From Sorghum bicolor (Eukaryota > Streptophyta > Magnoliopsida > Poales > Poaceae): DNA of 64,000 bases. Position 1 is the stretch's first letter. Each line of letters starts with the position of its first letter. This document shows, piece after piece, positions 44,135 through 55,658 of this stretch. Below the pieces are notes generated by a model. That model saw nothing but the letters and a program-made list of their open reading frames with translations. It had not been told where the DNA came from and did no database searches. Position numbers and translations under genes: made by a program. The stretch lies in contig NC_012873.2 in assembly GCF_000003195.3 (NCBI RefSeq), positions 11,369,894-11,433,893 on the forward strand, in the 5' to 3' direction.

Positions 44135-47100
44135 TGGATAGATTCGCCGATGATGGAAAATTAGGCCAGGGATTCACATCGGCCGATGATTTGGTAGAGG
44201 TAGATATAGGTAGTGGTGATAAGCCTAGACCTACTTTTATTAGTGCTAAATTAGATCCTGGGTGTAAGCAACAATTAACTAATTTGTTAAAGGAATATAA
44301 AGATTGCTTTGCTTGGGATTATACTGAGATGCCTGGTTTAGACCGATCAATTGTTGAACATCGGTTACCCATCAAGTCTGGATTTCGGCCACATCAGCAA
44401 CCAGCTCGCCGATGTAATCCTAACATTCTACCTGATATTAAGGCCGAAATCACCAAACTCATTGAAGCTAAGTTTATTTGACAGTGTCGGTATGCCGAAT
44501 GGATTTCCAATGTTGTTCCGGTTTACAAGAAAAACGGGAAGCTTCGGGTGTGCATTGATTTCAGGAATCTCAATAAAGCTACGCCGATGGATGGATACCC
44601 GATGCCTGTTGCCGATCTGCTGGTTGACGCTGCGGCTGGTCATCGGATCATTAGCTTTATGGATGGTAATGCGGGATACAATCAAATATTCATGGCAGAG
44701 GAAGATATTCCAAAAACCGCATTCAGGTGTCCTGGACATGTTGGGTTATTTGAATGGATAGTCATGACCTTTGGGTTGAAGAATGCTGGTGCTACTTATC
44801 AAAGGGCCATGAATTTTATATTTCATGAGTTCATCGGCAAGCTGGTAGAGATCTATATTGATGATGTGGTGGTTAAATCTGAGGATTTCTCAAAACATCT
44901 TGCCGACTTACAAAAAGTGTTAGAGTGCACAAGGAAGCATGGATTGAAGATGGATCCCAATAAGTGTGCATTTGGTGTATCGGTAGGGCAGTTTCTTGGT
45001 TTCATGGTACATCAAAGGGGGATTGAAATTAGTCGAAGATCTATTGATGCCATCAATAAGATAGTGGCCCCTACCAACAAGACTGAGCTCCAGTCCTTGA
45101 TCGGCAAGGTAAATTTTATCAGGAGATTTATATCCAATCTGTCTGGTAAGATTCGTGCTTTCAGTCCTCTTCTTAAATTGAAAGCCGATCAAGAATTTAT
45201 TTGGGGAAAAGAGCAGCAGTTGGCTTTGGATGAAATCAAGAAATATCTAGTGAATCCTCCAGTTCTAGTTCCACCTCAACAAGGAAAGCCCTTCAGATTG
45301 TATTTGTCTACCGATGGGACGGTTATCGGTTCAGCTTTGGTCCAAGAATTTGAAGGGAAAGAGAGGGTAATTTACTACCTAAGTAGGAGGTTGATTGATG
45401 CTGAAACTAGGTATTCGGCCATCGAGAAACTATGCCTATGCTTGTATTTTTCGTGTATCAAACTGAGGCATTACCTGCTATCGGCCGAATGCACTGTTGT
45501 TTGCAAGGATGACGTGGTCCGGTACATGCTATCCATGCCGATTATGAGTGGCAGGATTGGTAAATGGATTTTAGCGCTGTCGGAGTTCGATCTGCGTTAC
45601 GAATCGGCCAAGGCAGTCAAAGGGCAGATCATGGCCGATTTTGTGACTCAGCATTGCGGTGTAGTGGAAGCCTTGGAAATTGTACCCTGGACGCTTTTCT
45701 TTGATGGATCTACCTGTGACCGGGGGTCAGGAATCGGCATTGTATTAGTTTCCCCTAAGGGGAGGAAGTATGAGTTTTCCTTGCCGATTGTTGCTACATC
45801 AACGAATAATCAGGCTGAGTATCAGGCTCTGATCAAGGGATTGGAGTTGTTAAGAGAAGTTCGTGCTGATGCTGTTGAAATCTTCGGGGATTCTATGTTA
45901 GTCATAAATCAATTGGCCGGGAGCTATGAATGCCGAAGTGAAGTTCTCATAACTTATTTCGAGAAAAGCATGCAACTGTTAAAGGAATTCAAGGATTTCC
46001 GATTAGAGCATGTTTCCCGATTGCATAATGAAGACGCCAATCGGTTAGCTCAGCATGCCTCAGGATATCAGCCTATGATTAATGCAATATCGGCAATCGG
46101 TGCTGATGATTGGAGGAAAGAAATTATATCTAAAAGATCCATCCAAAAAGGTTGAAAGACGAGTTCGATTTCAAGCAACCAAATATGTGCTCCTCGAAGA
46201 TGAATTGTATTATCGAACTATTGATGGGATTCTTCTCCGATGCTTGAGTGATGATGAAGCTAGAAGTTTGATGGGAGAAATCCATGAAGGAGCATGTGGG
46301 GCACATCAGTCAGCTTTTAAGATGAAGTGGATGATTCGAAGGAATGGATACTTCTGGCCGACTATACTTGAAGATTGCTTTAAATATTTCAAGGGGTGTC
46401 AAGGTTGTCAAAAGTTTGGTAATATTCAAAGAGCACCCGCATCGGCTATGAATCCTATCATAAAGCCTTGGCCGTTCCGGGGATGGGCTATCGATCTGAT
46501 CGGCCAGATTTATCCACCATCTAGTAAGGGGCATAAGTTTATTTTGGTTGCTACTGATTATTTCACTAAATGGGTTGAAGATATTCCTTTGAAGAAGGTC
46601 ACCTCGGCCAATATGATTGATTTTGTGAAGGAACACATTATTTACCGATTTGGGATTCCTCAGACGATTACTACCGATCAGGGCACTATGTTCACATCGG
46701 GGGAGTTTGATGAATTCGCAATCGGTATGGGGATTAAAGTGTTGAATTCTTCTCCTTATTATGCTCAAGCCAATGGGCAGGCCGAGGCATCTAACAAAGG
46801 AATTATCAAGCTTATTAAACGAAAGATTGAAGAAAATCCTAAGCGGTGGCATACATTGTTAAATGAAGCACTGTGGTCTTATCGGATGGCTTGTCATGGA
46901 TCAACCAAGGTGTCACCCTATCAATTGGTGTATGGACATGATGCAGTGTTGCCTTGGGAGAATAAGGCCGGATCCAGGCGATTATCTTTTCAAGATCAGT
47001 TAACCGCCGATGATTATGCCACTTTGATGACCGATGAGTTGGATGATCTAGCAGGGCATCGGTTAAAAGCTTTAATGAGTATAGAAGAAAATAAGAAGAG

Positions 47101-47362
47101 AGTTGCTAGATGGTATGATAAGAAAGTGAAGACTTAGGAGTTTGCCGATGGGGATTTGGTATGGAAATTAATTTTGCTAGTCGGGACTAAAAGTGCGAAG
47201 TTTGGAAAGTGGTCTCCTAATTGGGAAGGTCCTTATCGGATAAGTCGATCGGCTCCTGGTAATGTCTATATTCTAGAAACTCTTGAAGGAGTTGAATTTC
47301 CCAGAGCATTAAATGGCAAATATTTAAAGAAGTACTACCCCAGCATATGGGTCGATGCATAA
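44134..47362 (+). pseudogene. Pol of the complete Tat element (RT, RNase H, second RNase H, integrase), broken
   Basis: ATG 44134 overlaps the gag stop (TAATG). RT: VCIDFRNLNKATPMDGYPMP, FMDGNAGYNQI and catalytic YIDDVVV. RNase H: STDGTVIGSALVQ, YYLSRRLIDAETRYSAIEK. A second, archaeal-type RNase H follows: LFFDGSTCDRGSG, TNNQAEYQAL, FGDSMLVINQ, LHNEDANRLA. Integrase: HEGACGAHQ / CQGCQKFG finger, AIDLIG, ITTDQG and GQAEASNKG triad. Breaks are TGA 44479-44481 (CGA expected, FIRQCRYAEW), a frameshift between about 46105 and 46155 (probably a 2-nt loss in an ATATAT run) and TAG 47135-47137. The last residues are YYPSIWVDA. Confidence 0.92.
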
Positions 47363-47520
47363 AAGTTTAAATGCCGATAACACTCCTATCGGCTGGATTA
47401 AAGTGTATCTGGGGATGGACTTAATGTTTCAAAAGATGCCGATAACAGTCCTATCGGCTAGACTAAGACATTAAGAAAGCTGAAATGCAGAAGAGCAAAG
47501 GTGTGTTGCCGATGAGAGCT

Positions 47521-50500
47521 TCAGATGTTCAGCAGCGCTTGGATTGCCGATATGGCACGTAGCCGGATCTGATTGGCTGTTTCTATCTCTTTGGTATCAT
47601 CATCGGCAGAACCTTCTATCGGCTTCAGCTTCTTCTTCAACTGCAGCGCTTTGCGACCGTGGGCATTTCGTTCTTGTTCGAGGTGCTTGATGGTTTCCGG
47701 TAGTTGGCTCTCTTCTTGCTGGGCCTGAGACAGGGCATCCTCTACTTGCTTGAGTTCGGCCAGCAGGGCTTCTCTTTTTGCCGATAGATCAGAGACTTTC
47801 TGCTTCAGTGCATCACCTGAGGACTTTAAGGTGCCGATGTTCTTATGCTTCTCATCGGCTAAGAGTTTTTCTTTCATCATCTCCTCAGAAAGCTGGGTTT
47901 GAGCAGCTCTATCGGCAAGGCGTCGAGTGGCTCTCTGGTACTGCAGCTGGCGGCTTTCTAGGTGTGCGGCCTGGAAGAGGGTTTCTTCAGCGTCGGCAGG
48001 AATTTGGCCTCTAAGGGTCTTGAACAGGGCCTTGGCTGGGTCAGAATCGTTGACCAGTTGAGCTGTGTCTTGATGAAGTATGGCCGATAGCTCTTCCAGC
48101 TTAGCCCTGGTTTCTGCCGATACAGTCCCAACTGCCCGAGAAGAGCTTGCTTCCTCACCTTCTTCTTCGGAGATATCAATGGCGAAGGAGAATAGGCTGT
48201 CAGGAGAATCTTGTTCCTGAAAGTAAGGATGAACTAAGTCATTTTTATGATCAAAGCTTCGGCAAACAATACTGGTGGAAAATTGGATGCCTTACTTGCT
48301 TCAAGGCGATCTCTTGCCTTTGGCTGGGAGGTACTGATTGAGCTACAGGTTGATCGGCCAGGGTTGCCGATGGAACGACGTCAGCTGAAAGTTAACAGAA
48401 GGGGTTATAAGATCGAAAAGGGAAAGTTCATCGGCAGTAATAGTATTATCAAAATATGCTACCCGGGGGAGGAACAGTGATTGTCTGAATCGGGGGAACT
48501 GCCGATGGTGCGATTGGACCTGCCGGGCCAATTGTTTGTTCACCCGTATCGGCTGATGTACCTTCTGTTTGGGGTTCTTCCTGCTGGGGTTCATCTACTG
48601 CTGGTGCTTCTTGCAGATGAGGGGGAGATGGTGCTTGCTGCGTCTGGACTTCTAGAGAAGAAGGGGAAGACTCCACCGGAATTGGAGACACCGAAGGGGG
48701 AGGAGGAGTTGCCACCTTCTGGCGCTTTGTTCCAGCCTTAGCACCTTTTGTGCCCTTCCTCTTTGGTTGGCTAGACTGGGGGGCATCGGCACCTTGGCGT
48801 TTGGCTTTTGCCGATGCACCGGTTTGCTGCAGCAACAGAAAGGAGTTTATAAGCACAGATATAGCCGATATAAAGATGGTCAGTGTAAAAGAAAAATATT
48901 TGACAAATTGCCTTGAAAGCCTGCGCCAGAGTGGAAGCAGCTACCGTAGGTGATGTCTGAGTTCTCTTGGTGGTGACTTTCCTGAGGCGCACACCCCGAT
49001 GCACGACGGAAGCCAGAGTGGGAGCATTGTGGCCGATTGAGGAGATCGGGCCTGATGGAAACAAGTCGATCGGCTTGCCACTCCTGCTAACCGATGGGGG
49101 GATGTTGTCAACCTGCAAAAGGAATACAAGGGTAAGCTACCGATGGAAATAGTATTGAAAAAATGAAACATCGGTTTGAAATACTTACGGTGTCGTCGGG
49201 GACTTCGTATTCGGGGTCGATCATGCCGCGGTATGAGAGGGCCGATCTGCAGAATAGATGCTCTTTCCATTCTGCCCACCATAGCTTGTATGCCTGAGTA
49301 ATAAAGACAGCTGGAACCCATTCTGACAGATCTACATCTGTATCGGCATTTGGTGGTAGTTGTGCTACTCGAATCCACTCAAGAAAGTTGGTGATGGGTT
49401 CTCTGGGTTTTATCACATCGGCATAAGGAAGTGCAATCGGCAACTGGCCGAAAGCTAGTTGGTGAGCTAATGCCGATGGATTATAAAATTCATAGGTTTG
49501 GGGAGAGGTTTTTGTGCTACCAAAGAAATTCACTGGTATGACTCTGGGAGTCACAATTGCCATCATCACCTCATTATCCCTGTCAAGAGCTTCATCAAAT
49601 GGATTGAAGGTTAGAGGGAGCATACTGTCTGGGTCATCATAAGCCAACCATGGTCGTTCATCTCTGGCCAATCCCTCATACAGAGTCTGGAAGAATCGGC
49701 CGATCTGATCTGGATTACTCCCTGAACCAGGTAAAACTATGGCAGCTTCGCCAAAGTTCAGGGGGGCACGTGTTGCCGATTCTTCTTCGCCCAACACATG
49801 ATTTTCGGCTATATCTCTTGGGAAATGCTGTGTGAACAAGTTGAAGTCAAGGCGCTTATGCAAATGCAGATTGAGCCACATGTTAATAAACCACTAGGGG
49901 CCTCCCAAGTTGCCGATAGACTGACCAAGCAGGAGTTTCTGGGCTACTTGATGAAGAAGATGGTAAGCAGCGCCAAGCAAGTATCGGCCGAGAGGAAATT
50001 GACCACCGTTAGCCAGTCTCTCTGCTGCCGATAGATAGACAGAAGTCGGTCCTGCCGATCGACCGCAGAATACAAATTTGTCCAGCCACATGTTCAGAAA
50101 GGTGGTTTGTTCCTTTATGGTGACAGGCCCCTTCCCACGGTACTTCTGAATGTACCCTGACCAACCGCCGATAGTGCGAGTCTCCACTTTGGCACTAGGA
50201 GCGGTATCAAAGAAATGGGTGCTATCGGCAGAGGACACGTCCAGACCAGTGAGCATAGCTACATCGGCAAGAGTGGGAGAAACAGGACCGTGGCCAAAAA
50301 CAAAGGCATTAAGGGTATCTGACCAAAAATGAGACGCAGCTATCAACAGCGACTCGTTCCTGTGCATATCGGCAATAGATAGCCTGATGCATTGGGCTAG
50401 CTTCCTTTCACCCCACTGGACTTCACAAGAATTGCTGACCCTCAAGAACCAGTCTTTCCACCCCACGGTAGGGCTGGGCCAAGAGCGGAAGGTGTCTTTC

Positions 50501-50795
50501 CACAGATCTAAAGAAAAATTTTCAGCTCTAAAGGGGATCCTGTTGGTTTCTGCGTTGATAAGGTCGGTTGGATCTGGGTCCCCTAGAGGGCCGAGGCATT
50601 GAATGTGTGGTTGATCGGTGGGGATGACAATTTTGTTGGACAATTCCTAGTGATTTTGGGTGTAAAGGAAACACAAAAGAAAGAGGAAAAGGAAGATATT
50701 CAGTAAAATGAATTACGGATGAACAGGGATACGAGAAAAATATACGGGAGACGAGATGGAGATCTGACCTCAGGAACGACGAAGCCAATGGCCAT
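47521..50795 (-). pseudogene. Antisense six-exon plant mobile domain (PMD) gene inside the Tat element
   Basis: Exons by inspection: 50795-50769 (MAIGFVVPE), 50646-49189, 49112-48912, 48826-48463, 48385-48296, 48216-47521. Donors and acceptors are GT-AG (best donor GTAAGT at 49188-49183) except a GC donor at 48911. Phases match at the first four junctions. The product is about 940 residues: a PMD (aminotransferase-like plant mobile domain) over roughly residues 30-470 with WGERKLAQCIRLSIADMH, FVFGHGPVSPTLADVAMLTG and WLDKFVFCG; then Ser/Pro-rich disorder (KRQKVATPPPPSVSPIPVES); then a coiled coil (ISDLSAKREAL-like, KQVEDALSQAQQEESQLPE). Defects are TAG 49896-49894 (Trp in the sister copy) and a 1-nt insertion in exon 5 near 48361. 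PMD proteins such as MAIN/MAIL1 act in silencing and genome maintenance in plants; the role here is unknown. Exon 1 could begin upstream, where the frame stays open but lacks an ATG. Confidence 0.75.
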
Positions 50796-50943
50796 CTTGC
50801 TGCGAAGAAAGTGTTTGAAGGCACCGGGGTTGATGAGGAGGAGTGCTTGTTGGAGGTCTTGGGAGTTTCGGATGGCGCCGCCGCTGGAGAAGTAAAGATT
50901 GGTGGTGGATTGATGTGATGGGGAAAGAGTACCCGAGAAGGAA

Positions 50944-50952
50944 CTATTTATA
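50944..50952 (-). promoter_or_regulatory. TATA box of the antisense PMD gene
   Basis: TATAAATAG on the minus strand about 150 bp upstream of ATG 50795, in a CT-rich 5' UTR-like sequence. It is outside the LTRs, so it would be an independent promoter. 50953-51438 holds no other ORF of note. Confidence 0.6.
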
Positions 50953-51438
50953 GGGCAAAATGGGCAAGGGCAAATCTGACTTATCTCTTTGCCGCCTCCG
51001 AGAAATCCGAGGGTACTCAGGTAGATATGGTAACTGTTCGCACGGTAATCAAGGGATTGCGCAGGTGATTTGACGGGAAGCGGTCATTATCTGAAGATAT
51101 TTTACTGTGCGAGATCTCCTGGTCGGTCCATCGGCAGCGTTCTATAACGGTCATATTGCCGATGGGCGAATAAAGGGGAGGTAGCCGTTTGTACGAACGT
51201 CCTGGTCAGTATATCGGCAGATCTTTGTAACGGTATTATTGCCAATGTACGGTTGAGAGAGAAATGCCCGTTTAGGAAGTTGGGGATTTCGAAGGATCTG
51301 CGGGAGAATAGGATCAGAGTTGTTCAGATTGAGGTTGTCGGTTACCAGATTAGGAGCATTAATTGCGGGAAGAAGGCATCATTACTGCAGAGAATTTCGG
51401 AGTATTAATAGTTTTATACTCCGAAATTGGGGGGCATG

Positions 51439-52139
51439 TGTTGACACCGTTTTTTGGGCACGTGTCCAGGATGGCAGGATAAAGTGGCAGTATGCTGTTT
51501 ACAGGATGAATTGCCGATGAGGATGGTTGCCGATGAGGGAGAGGTCGGATGTGACTAAGTATGCAGGCAGTGATGTGTTTATGCCGATGGCTATAATTTG
51601 GGAGTCTGCCGATGACTATGGCAAGGAGTCTGCCGATGATATGGAGGAGGGATTCGGAAACTGATGATCGGTTTATGGAAGAATTTTAGTTCGTCACGGG
51701 AGATAGCTTTGTTATTTCCTTATTTATTTAAGTCGTTTTGTATACGGATTCCGTGTAATTTGGAATTCGAATTCTAGTCGTGTTTAATTGTAGCTCTTTG
51801 AGCAGGGTATAAAAATGAACCCTAGGGCCTTGTAATGATCTATCTATCAATCAAACAAACACACGTTTTACTCATATTCTAGCATCTACTTTTCGACGAC
51901 TTCGTCATACTTTTTTCTTTTTACTACGAGTTCTTAGGAATTCGTCGACTTAAGCTCGGCGTATTATCGAGTTCCGCGTGAGTACCTCTTAGCCGTGACA
52001 TCCGGACGCATCGCTGTTGTCAGGACTAAAGTATTCGAGTTACTACCTTTGCCGATAGTAAGGTCAAATCGGCTGGCACGCCTTAACGTTTGAATCGGGT
52101 ATTAGCCCTTTGTGTTTGCAGATCGATTTTGCATCAACA
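51439..52139 (+). repeat. 3' LTR of the complete Tat element
   Basis: Same length as the 5' LTR, with about 8 substitutions, preceded by the purine tract ATTGGGGGGCATG. Confidence 0.95.
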
Positions 52140-52489
52140 CGATCGTATTCGAGACCTAATTCGTTTAGAGGGGTTTAAATCTGTCCGTATCCGAGTCCGA
52201 ATATTCAACATCCGATAATGTATCCGTATCTGAATATTTAAATCATATATTTATAATGTCGAAATCCAATCGTATCTTATCCGACGTGGTTAACATTATC
52301 CGTATTCGAATCCGAATCTGACCAGAAAACAAATATGATATCGGTGATATCCGATCCGTTTTCATCCCTACTTACCATAGAGATAAAGTTGTTCAAGTTG
52401 GTTGACACCAATATTAAACATTAAATAGTAAAGTTTATTTTCAACCATCAGGCTGCAAGTCAGCCCGATATTCAATCATGAACTATATA

Positions 52490-52985
52490 TAAAATCGGGT
52501 AACGGACACCTTCCAATCGTCTAAACCAAACAAATTTGGTCTTAGGCTAGTTTCGTTTTCTGTTTTCTAAAAATTAATAAAAAAAATTTTGATTTCTAAA
52601 AATTCATAATTAATTTACTTTAAATCAGAAATTATCAAATTAGTACCAATTTGGTTCTAAAAATATTATCTATTTGTTTATGATCTACATATTGTTATTT
52701 GGTACTAGCTTATTTTTGTTTCTATTGCTTTATAGCTTGTAACTGTGCTCATTATTTATTTAAAACAAATAATAACTCATAGGGCACCAACAAATAGATA
52801 ACATTTTTAGAAGAAAACTGGAACTAGTTTGATAATTTTCTAATAAAAACAAATTAATGATCATTTTTATAGATCAAACCAGATTTCTATTATTTTTAGA
52901 AAATAGAAAACCAACCTACGAAACGTGTCTGAGGGCCAAATTTATCCTGTTTCATTAGTTGGAGGGTGTCTGCTATCTGGTTTCA
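52490..52985. mobile_element. Fold-back element with long inverted repeats (about 500 bp)
   Basis: The left arm (52490-52720) and the reverse complement of the right arm (52750-52985) match along most of their length. Paired segments include GGTTCTAAAAATATTATC with its inverse near 52795, TTTCTAAAAATT with AGAAAATAGAAAACC, and GGACACCTTCCAA with TTGGAGGGTGTC. The AAATTT pair at 52532 and 52938 is self-complementary and part of the stem, so it is not proof of a target duplication. 52379-52489 shows nothing. Confidence 0.65.
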
Positions 52986-53057
52986 TTGTTTAAGGTTGAA
53001 AATCATAGTGATGTGCAATTTGAGAGGTTGAGAAATGTATATTTTGCCCAACATTAA

Positions 53058-53230
53058 GGTCTTGTTTAGTTGCACCCAAAATCCAAAAAACTTTTCAAGA
53101 TTTTCCATTACATCGAATTTTACGGCACATGCATGAAGCATTAAATATAGATAAAAAAATAACTAATTGCACAGTTTGCCTGTAATTTGTATAATTATTA
53201 TCTAACCATGGACTAGCATATGATTTTCAC
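53058..53230 (+). mobile_element. Truncated GGCCTTGTTTAGTT-type MITE
   Basis: Begins GGTCTTGTTTAGTTG and contains GCATGAAGCATTAAATATAG and AACTAATTGCACAGTTTGCC, segments typical of this abundant panicoid MITE. The right end is missing. 53231-53493 is unassigned. Confidence 0.7.
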
Positions 53231-53493
53231 GGTCTTCATACTTTGACTAATTGCCACTTCTTCTAGATATACCGACTGACACCACAAAACGTCTCCAATA
53301 AACCCCCACCAAGCCATAGCTGGCCCTAGCCACCTTAAGTGCAAGGAACTAGGGTTTACCTTTCTAGAGTTGAAGATGCAGAGATAAATGAGATCTCACA
53401 CAAGGGATTACCATGTCAAATTGCTGATTGGGAGCACACAAAAGAGAGCATAGATATGTGAGGAGCCAATGATATGTGTAAATTAGAAGTTTA

Positions 53494-54266
53494 CTAGGTG
53501 AATTCCCCGCGCGTTGCTGCGGGATTTTCTGAAAAATAAATCATTATATATATAGCATTACTATATGATATTCAGTATATTATGTATGTATTCATAGATA
53601 TGAACTTGACTTGTATGTATTTTATTGTATTAGATCTAGTATAAAAAAATTGCTAAGCTAATAGAAGAAAAACTAATATTTGGTTATATTATAGAGGATT
53701 TAGTGATGAAAAAAATAATGTATATACATGACTTGTATGTTAATAGATTAAAGATTTAAAGTATTTCACATGATATAGATGACATGGTCATTTTTTGTAA
53801 TTAATATAGGATGACATGGACTTAGTGGAGAATGATGTGGACACCTTGCATGAAGAGATAGAACATTTAGTGGGTCACTTAGTGGGAAATGATGTGGACA
53901 TCTTGCATGAAGAGATAATTGACTTGAATGTATTTTATTGTATCAGATCTAGTCAAAAAATTGCTAAGCTAATAGAAGAAAAACTAATATTTGGTTATAT
54001 TATAGAGGTATTAGTGATAAAACAAATTGTGTATGTACATGACTTGTATGTTAATAGATTAAAGATTTAAAGTATTTCACATGATATAGATGATATGGTT
54101 ATTTTTTGTAATTAATATGAGATGATATGGACTTAGTGGGGAATGATGTGGACACTTTGCATGACGAGATAGAATATTTAGTGGGTCACTTAGTGGGAAA
54201 TGATGTGGACACCTTGCATGAAGAGAGAATTTATCTAGTGGGGTTTAGCTTTATAAGAGTATATGA
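53494..54266 (-). mobile_element. Non-autonomous Helitron, minus strand (773 bp)
   Basis: On the minus strand it begins A|TCATATACTCTTATAA and ends in the hairpin CCCGC-AGCAACGC-GCGGG about 10 nt before CTAG|T. These are the A/T-flanked TC...CTAG termini of Helitrons. An internal tandem duplication of about 320 bp (units near 53609-53929 and 53931-54230) explains the extra length relative to its inverted partner at 55659. The ORF at 53816 is non-coding repeat. Confidence 0.75.
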
Positions 54267-55053
54267 TATGGGTCTCTTTGGCATGAGAAGCTAAAATATG
54301 GCTTCAATGTGCAAGCTCATGAAAGCAGCTGAAGCCGAAGAAGCCACATTCCACTTGCGGAAGTCAAGAAATGACTTCACTCCCTGGTGCTTTATTCCAG
54401 AAGTTGTTTCTCACATAGATGTTTGGCAGGGCTTCACCTCAAGCAGTTCAAGCTAAAGCTGCCCAAAAGTCCTACAAAAAATGCCCTAACAGTTGGAAAC
54501 TATTAAAGAGGGTTTTCTCTGGTCCATGGCAAAACCTGATTTTGAGAGAACTTTTAAGGAGCCCTTGAGATGCTTTTAGTGTTTATGGGCTATCTCTTTT
54601 GGTGTTTAGTGTCTGATGGTCATTTCAGCGGCAAAAGAAAGGTTCTCGTCTTGGTCAATCGCTACCACAACAAGAGTGTGGTTTTCCTTTTCTTCGCTTG
54701 ACCATTTTTGTGGGAAGAAAAGTTTGACGTAATGACACTAATGGACCGACCCTTCATGATGTGTTTTTGCAATCATTGCTGAGGTCTGTTTTGTCTTGTT
54801 TACGTTTTAGTCGGCAATTCTACTCGATGGAGAATATGAGTGTTTCACTAAGAAAACAACTTTAATCCTTTTTGTCGTTTCTGCTTGGGAAGGAGATTAT
54901 TCCACGTCATTAATATAACTATGCTCTTTCCTTTTGTTTTTGCCACTTTGGTCTTGTTGGATATTTTTCCTTGTCGAAAAAAGTACTGTGAAATAATTGA
55001 AATTTCAAAACTTATCAACACAGTGGCACGAACGATACGATGAATAGTTTTTA
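54267..55053. other. Unassigned spacer between inverted Helitrons
   Basis: No credible ORF. The part near 54270-54480 (TCTCTTTGGCATGAGAAGCT onward) looks MITE-like but lacks a clear second end. Confidence 0.35.
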
Positions 55054-55374
55054 GGGGCCGTTTGGCTTCTTTCTTTTTGAGGAAATGGAATTTACTTAAT
55101 GAACTAGGTTATTTGGTTTGGAATTAGACATTCCATAACTTCCGAAGTTCAGACTAAGCCTATCTTAAATTCATATGTAGAAGATGAAAATTAATACTAT
55201 AAATCACCATGCTATATTTCTATTTGCAACTTATAGCATGTTCTTCATCTCACTCCCCTACAAGCTAACCGTAATATATAAATAAATTCCGCATACAACC
55301 ATATTAGCTTAATTGATCTATGTCTAAATTATGATTATTAGAATAGATTTCAGTTCTAAAGATCCAAACGGGCC
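55054..55374. mobile_element. Tourist-like (PIF/Harbinger) MITE, 321 bp
   Basis: The ends GGGGCCGTTTGG and CCAAACGGGCC are imperfect inverted repeats, flanked by TTA on both sides (55051-55053, 55375-55377), the 3-bp duplication expected for this group. AT-rich and non-coding. Confidence 0.78.
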
Positions 55375-55658
55375 TTAGAGAACACCTAAAATTTGAGAAG
55401 TATTTATGAAAAATATCTGCACCTTTTAAAAGTCTCACGAGAGTTTTGCAATGGAAGTCAACTTTTTGTTATCTTACTTGAACTAGTTAGAAGAGGACAC
55501 GTGAATATTAGATTAACTGAACCCTCACTACTGGGCTAAATATATATAAGCTCACTCCTGGGTGAAACAGAATCCAAATTCGAATGAGAATATTGCCTTT
55601 CTGTCGCAAGGATAGACTTTGTTCGCCTTTTCCTCTGGAGAAGTGCCGGGAGTTGATA

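Larger units (their letters stand above)
39739..52139 (+). mobile_element. Complete Tat-lineage Ty3/gypsy retrotransposon (12,401 bp) with an antisense gene
   Basis: It has two 701-bp LTRs (39739-40439, 51439-52139), target duplication CGATC (39734-39738, 52140-52144), a PBS-like TGGCACGCCCAGTGGGAC (40447-40464) and a purine tract ATTGGGGGGC before the 3' LTR. Gag-protease and pol are on the plus strand; a spliced plant-mobile-domain gene lies on the minus strand between pol and the 3' LTR. The second, archaeal-type RNase H after RT-RNase H is a Tat-lineage hallmark. The LTRs differ at about 8 of 701 sites by eye (1.1%), near 0.4 My if 1.3e-8 substitutions per site per year applies. Both polyproteins carry stops, so this copy cannot encode its own movement. 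Confidence 0.95.
39706..52370. mobile_element. hAT-type MITE (259 bp) split by a 12.4-kb gypsy element
   Basis: Left end TAGGTCTGAAAACAGTACGG and right end (reverse complement) TAGGGATGAAAACGGATCGG form imperfect terminal inverted repeats. Both sides are flanked by the 8-bp duplication CTTACCAT (39698-39705, 52371-52378), as for hAT transposons. Removing 39739-52139 and one CGATC leaves 33 + 226 bp. Non-coding and non-autonomous. Confidence 0.88.

Noticed and set aside
52532..52943. AAATTT as target duplication of the fold-back element
   Set aside because: AAATTT is self-complementary and the inverted match continues beyond it, so it belongs to the stem.
53816..54070. 84-codon ORF with DVDTLHEEI repeats
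   Set aside because: Arises from the tandem duplication inside a non-autonomous Helitron; AT-rich and not conserved in the partner copy.
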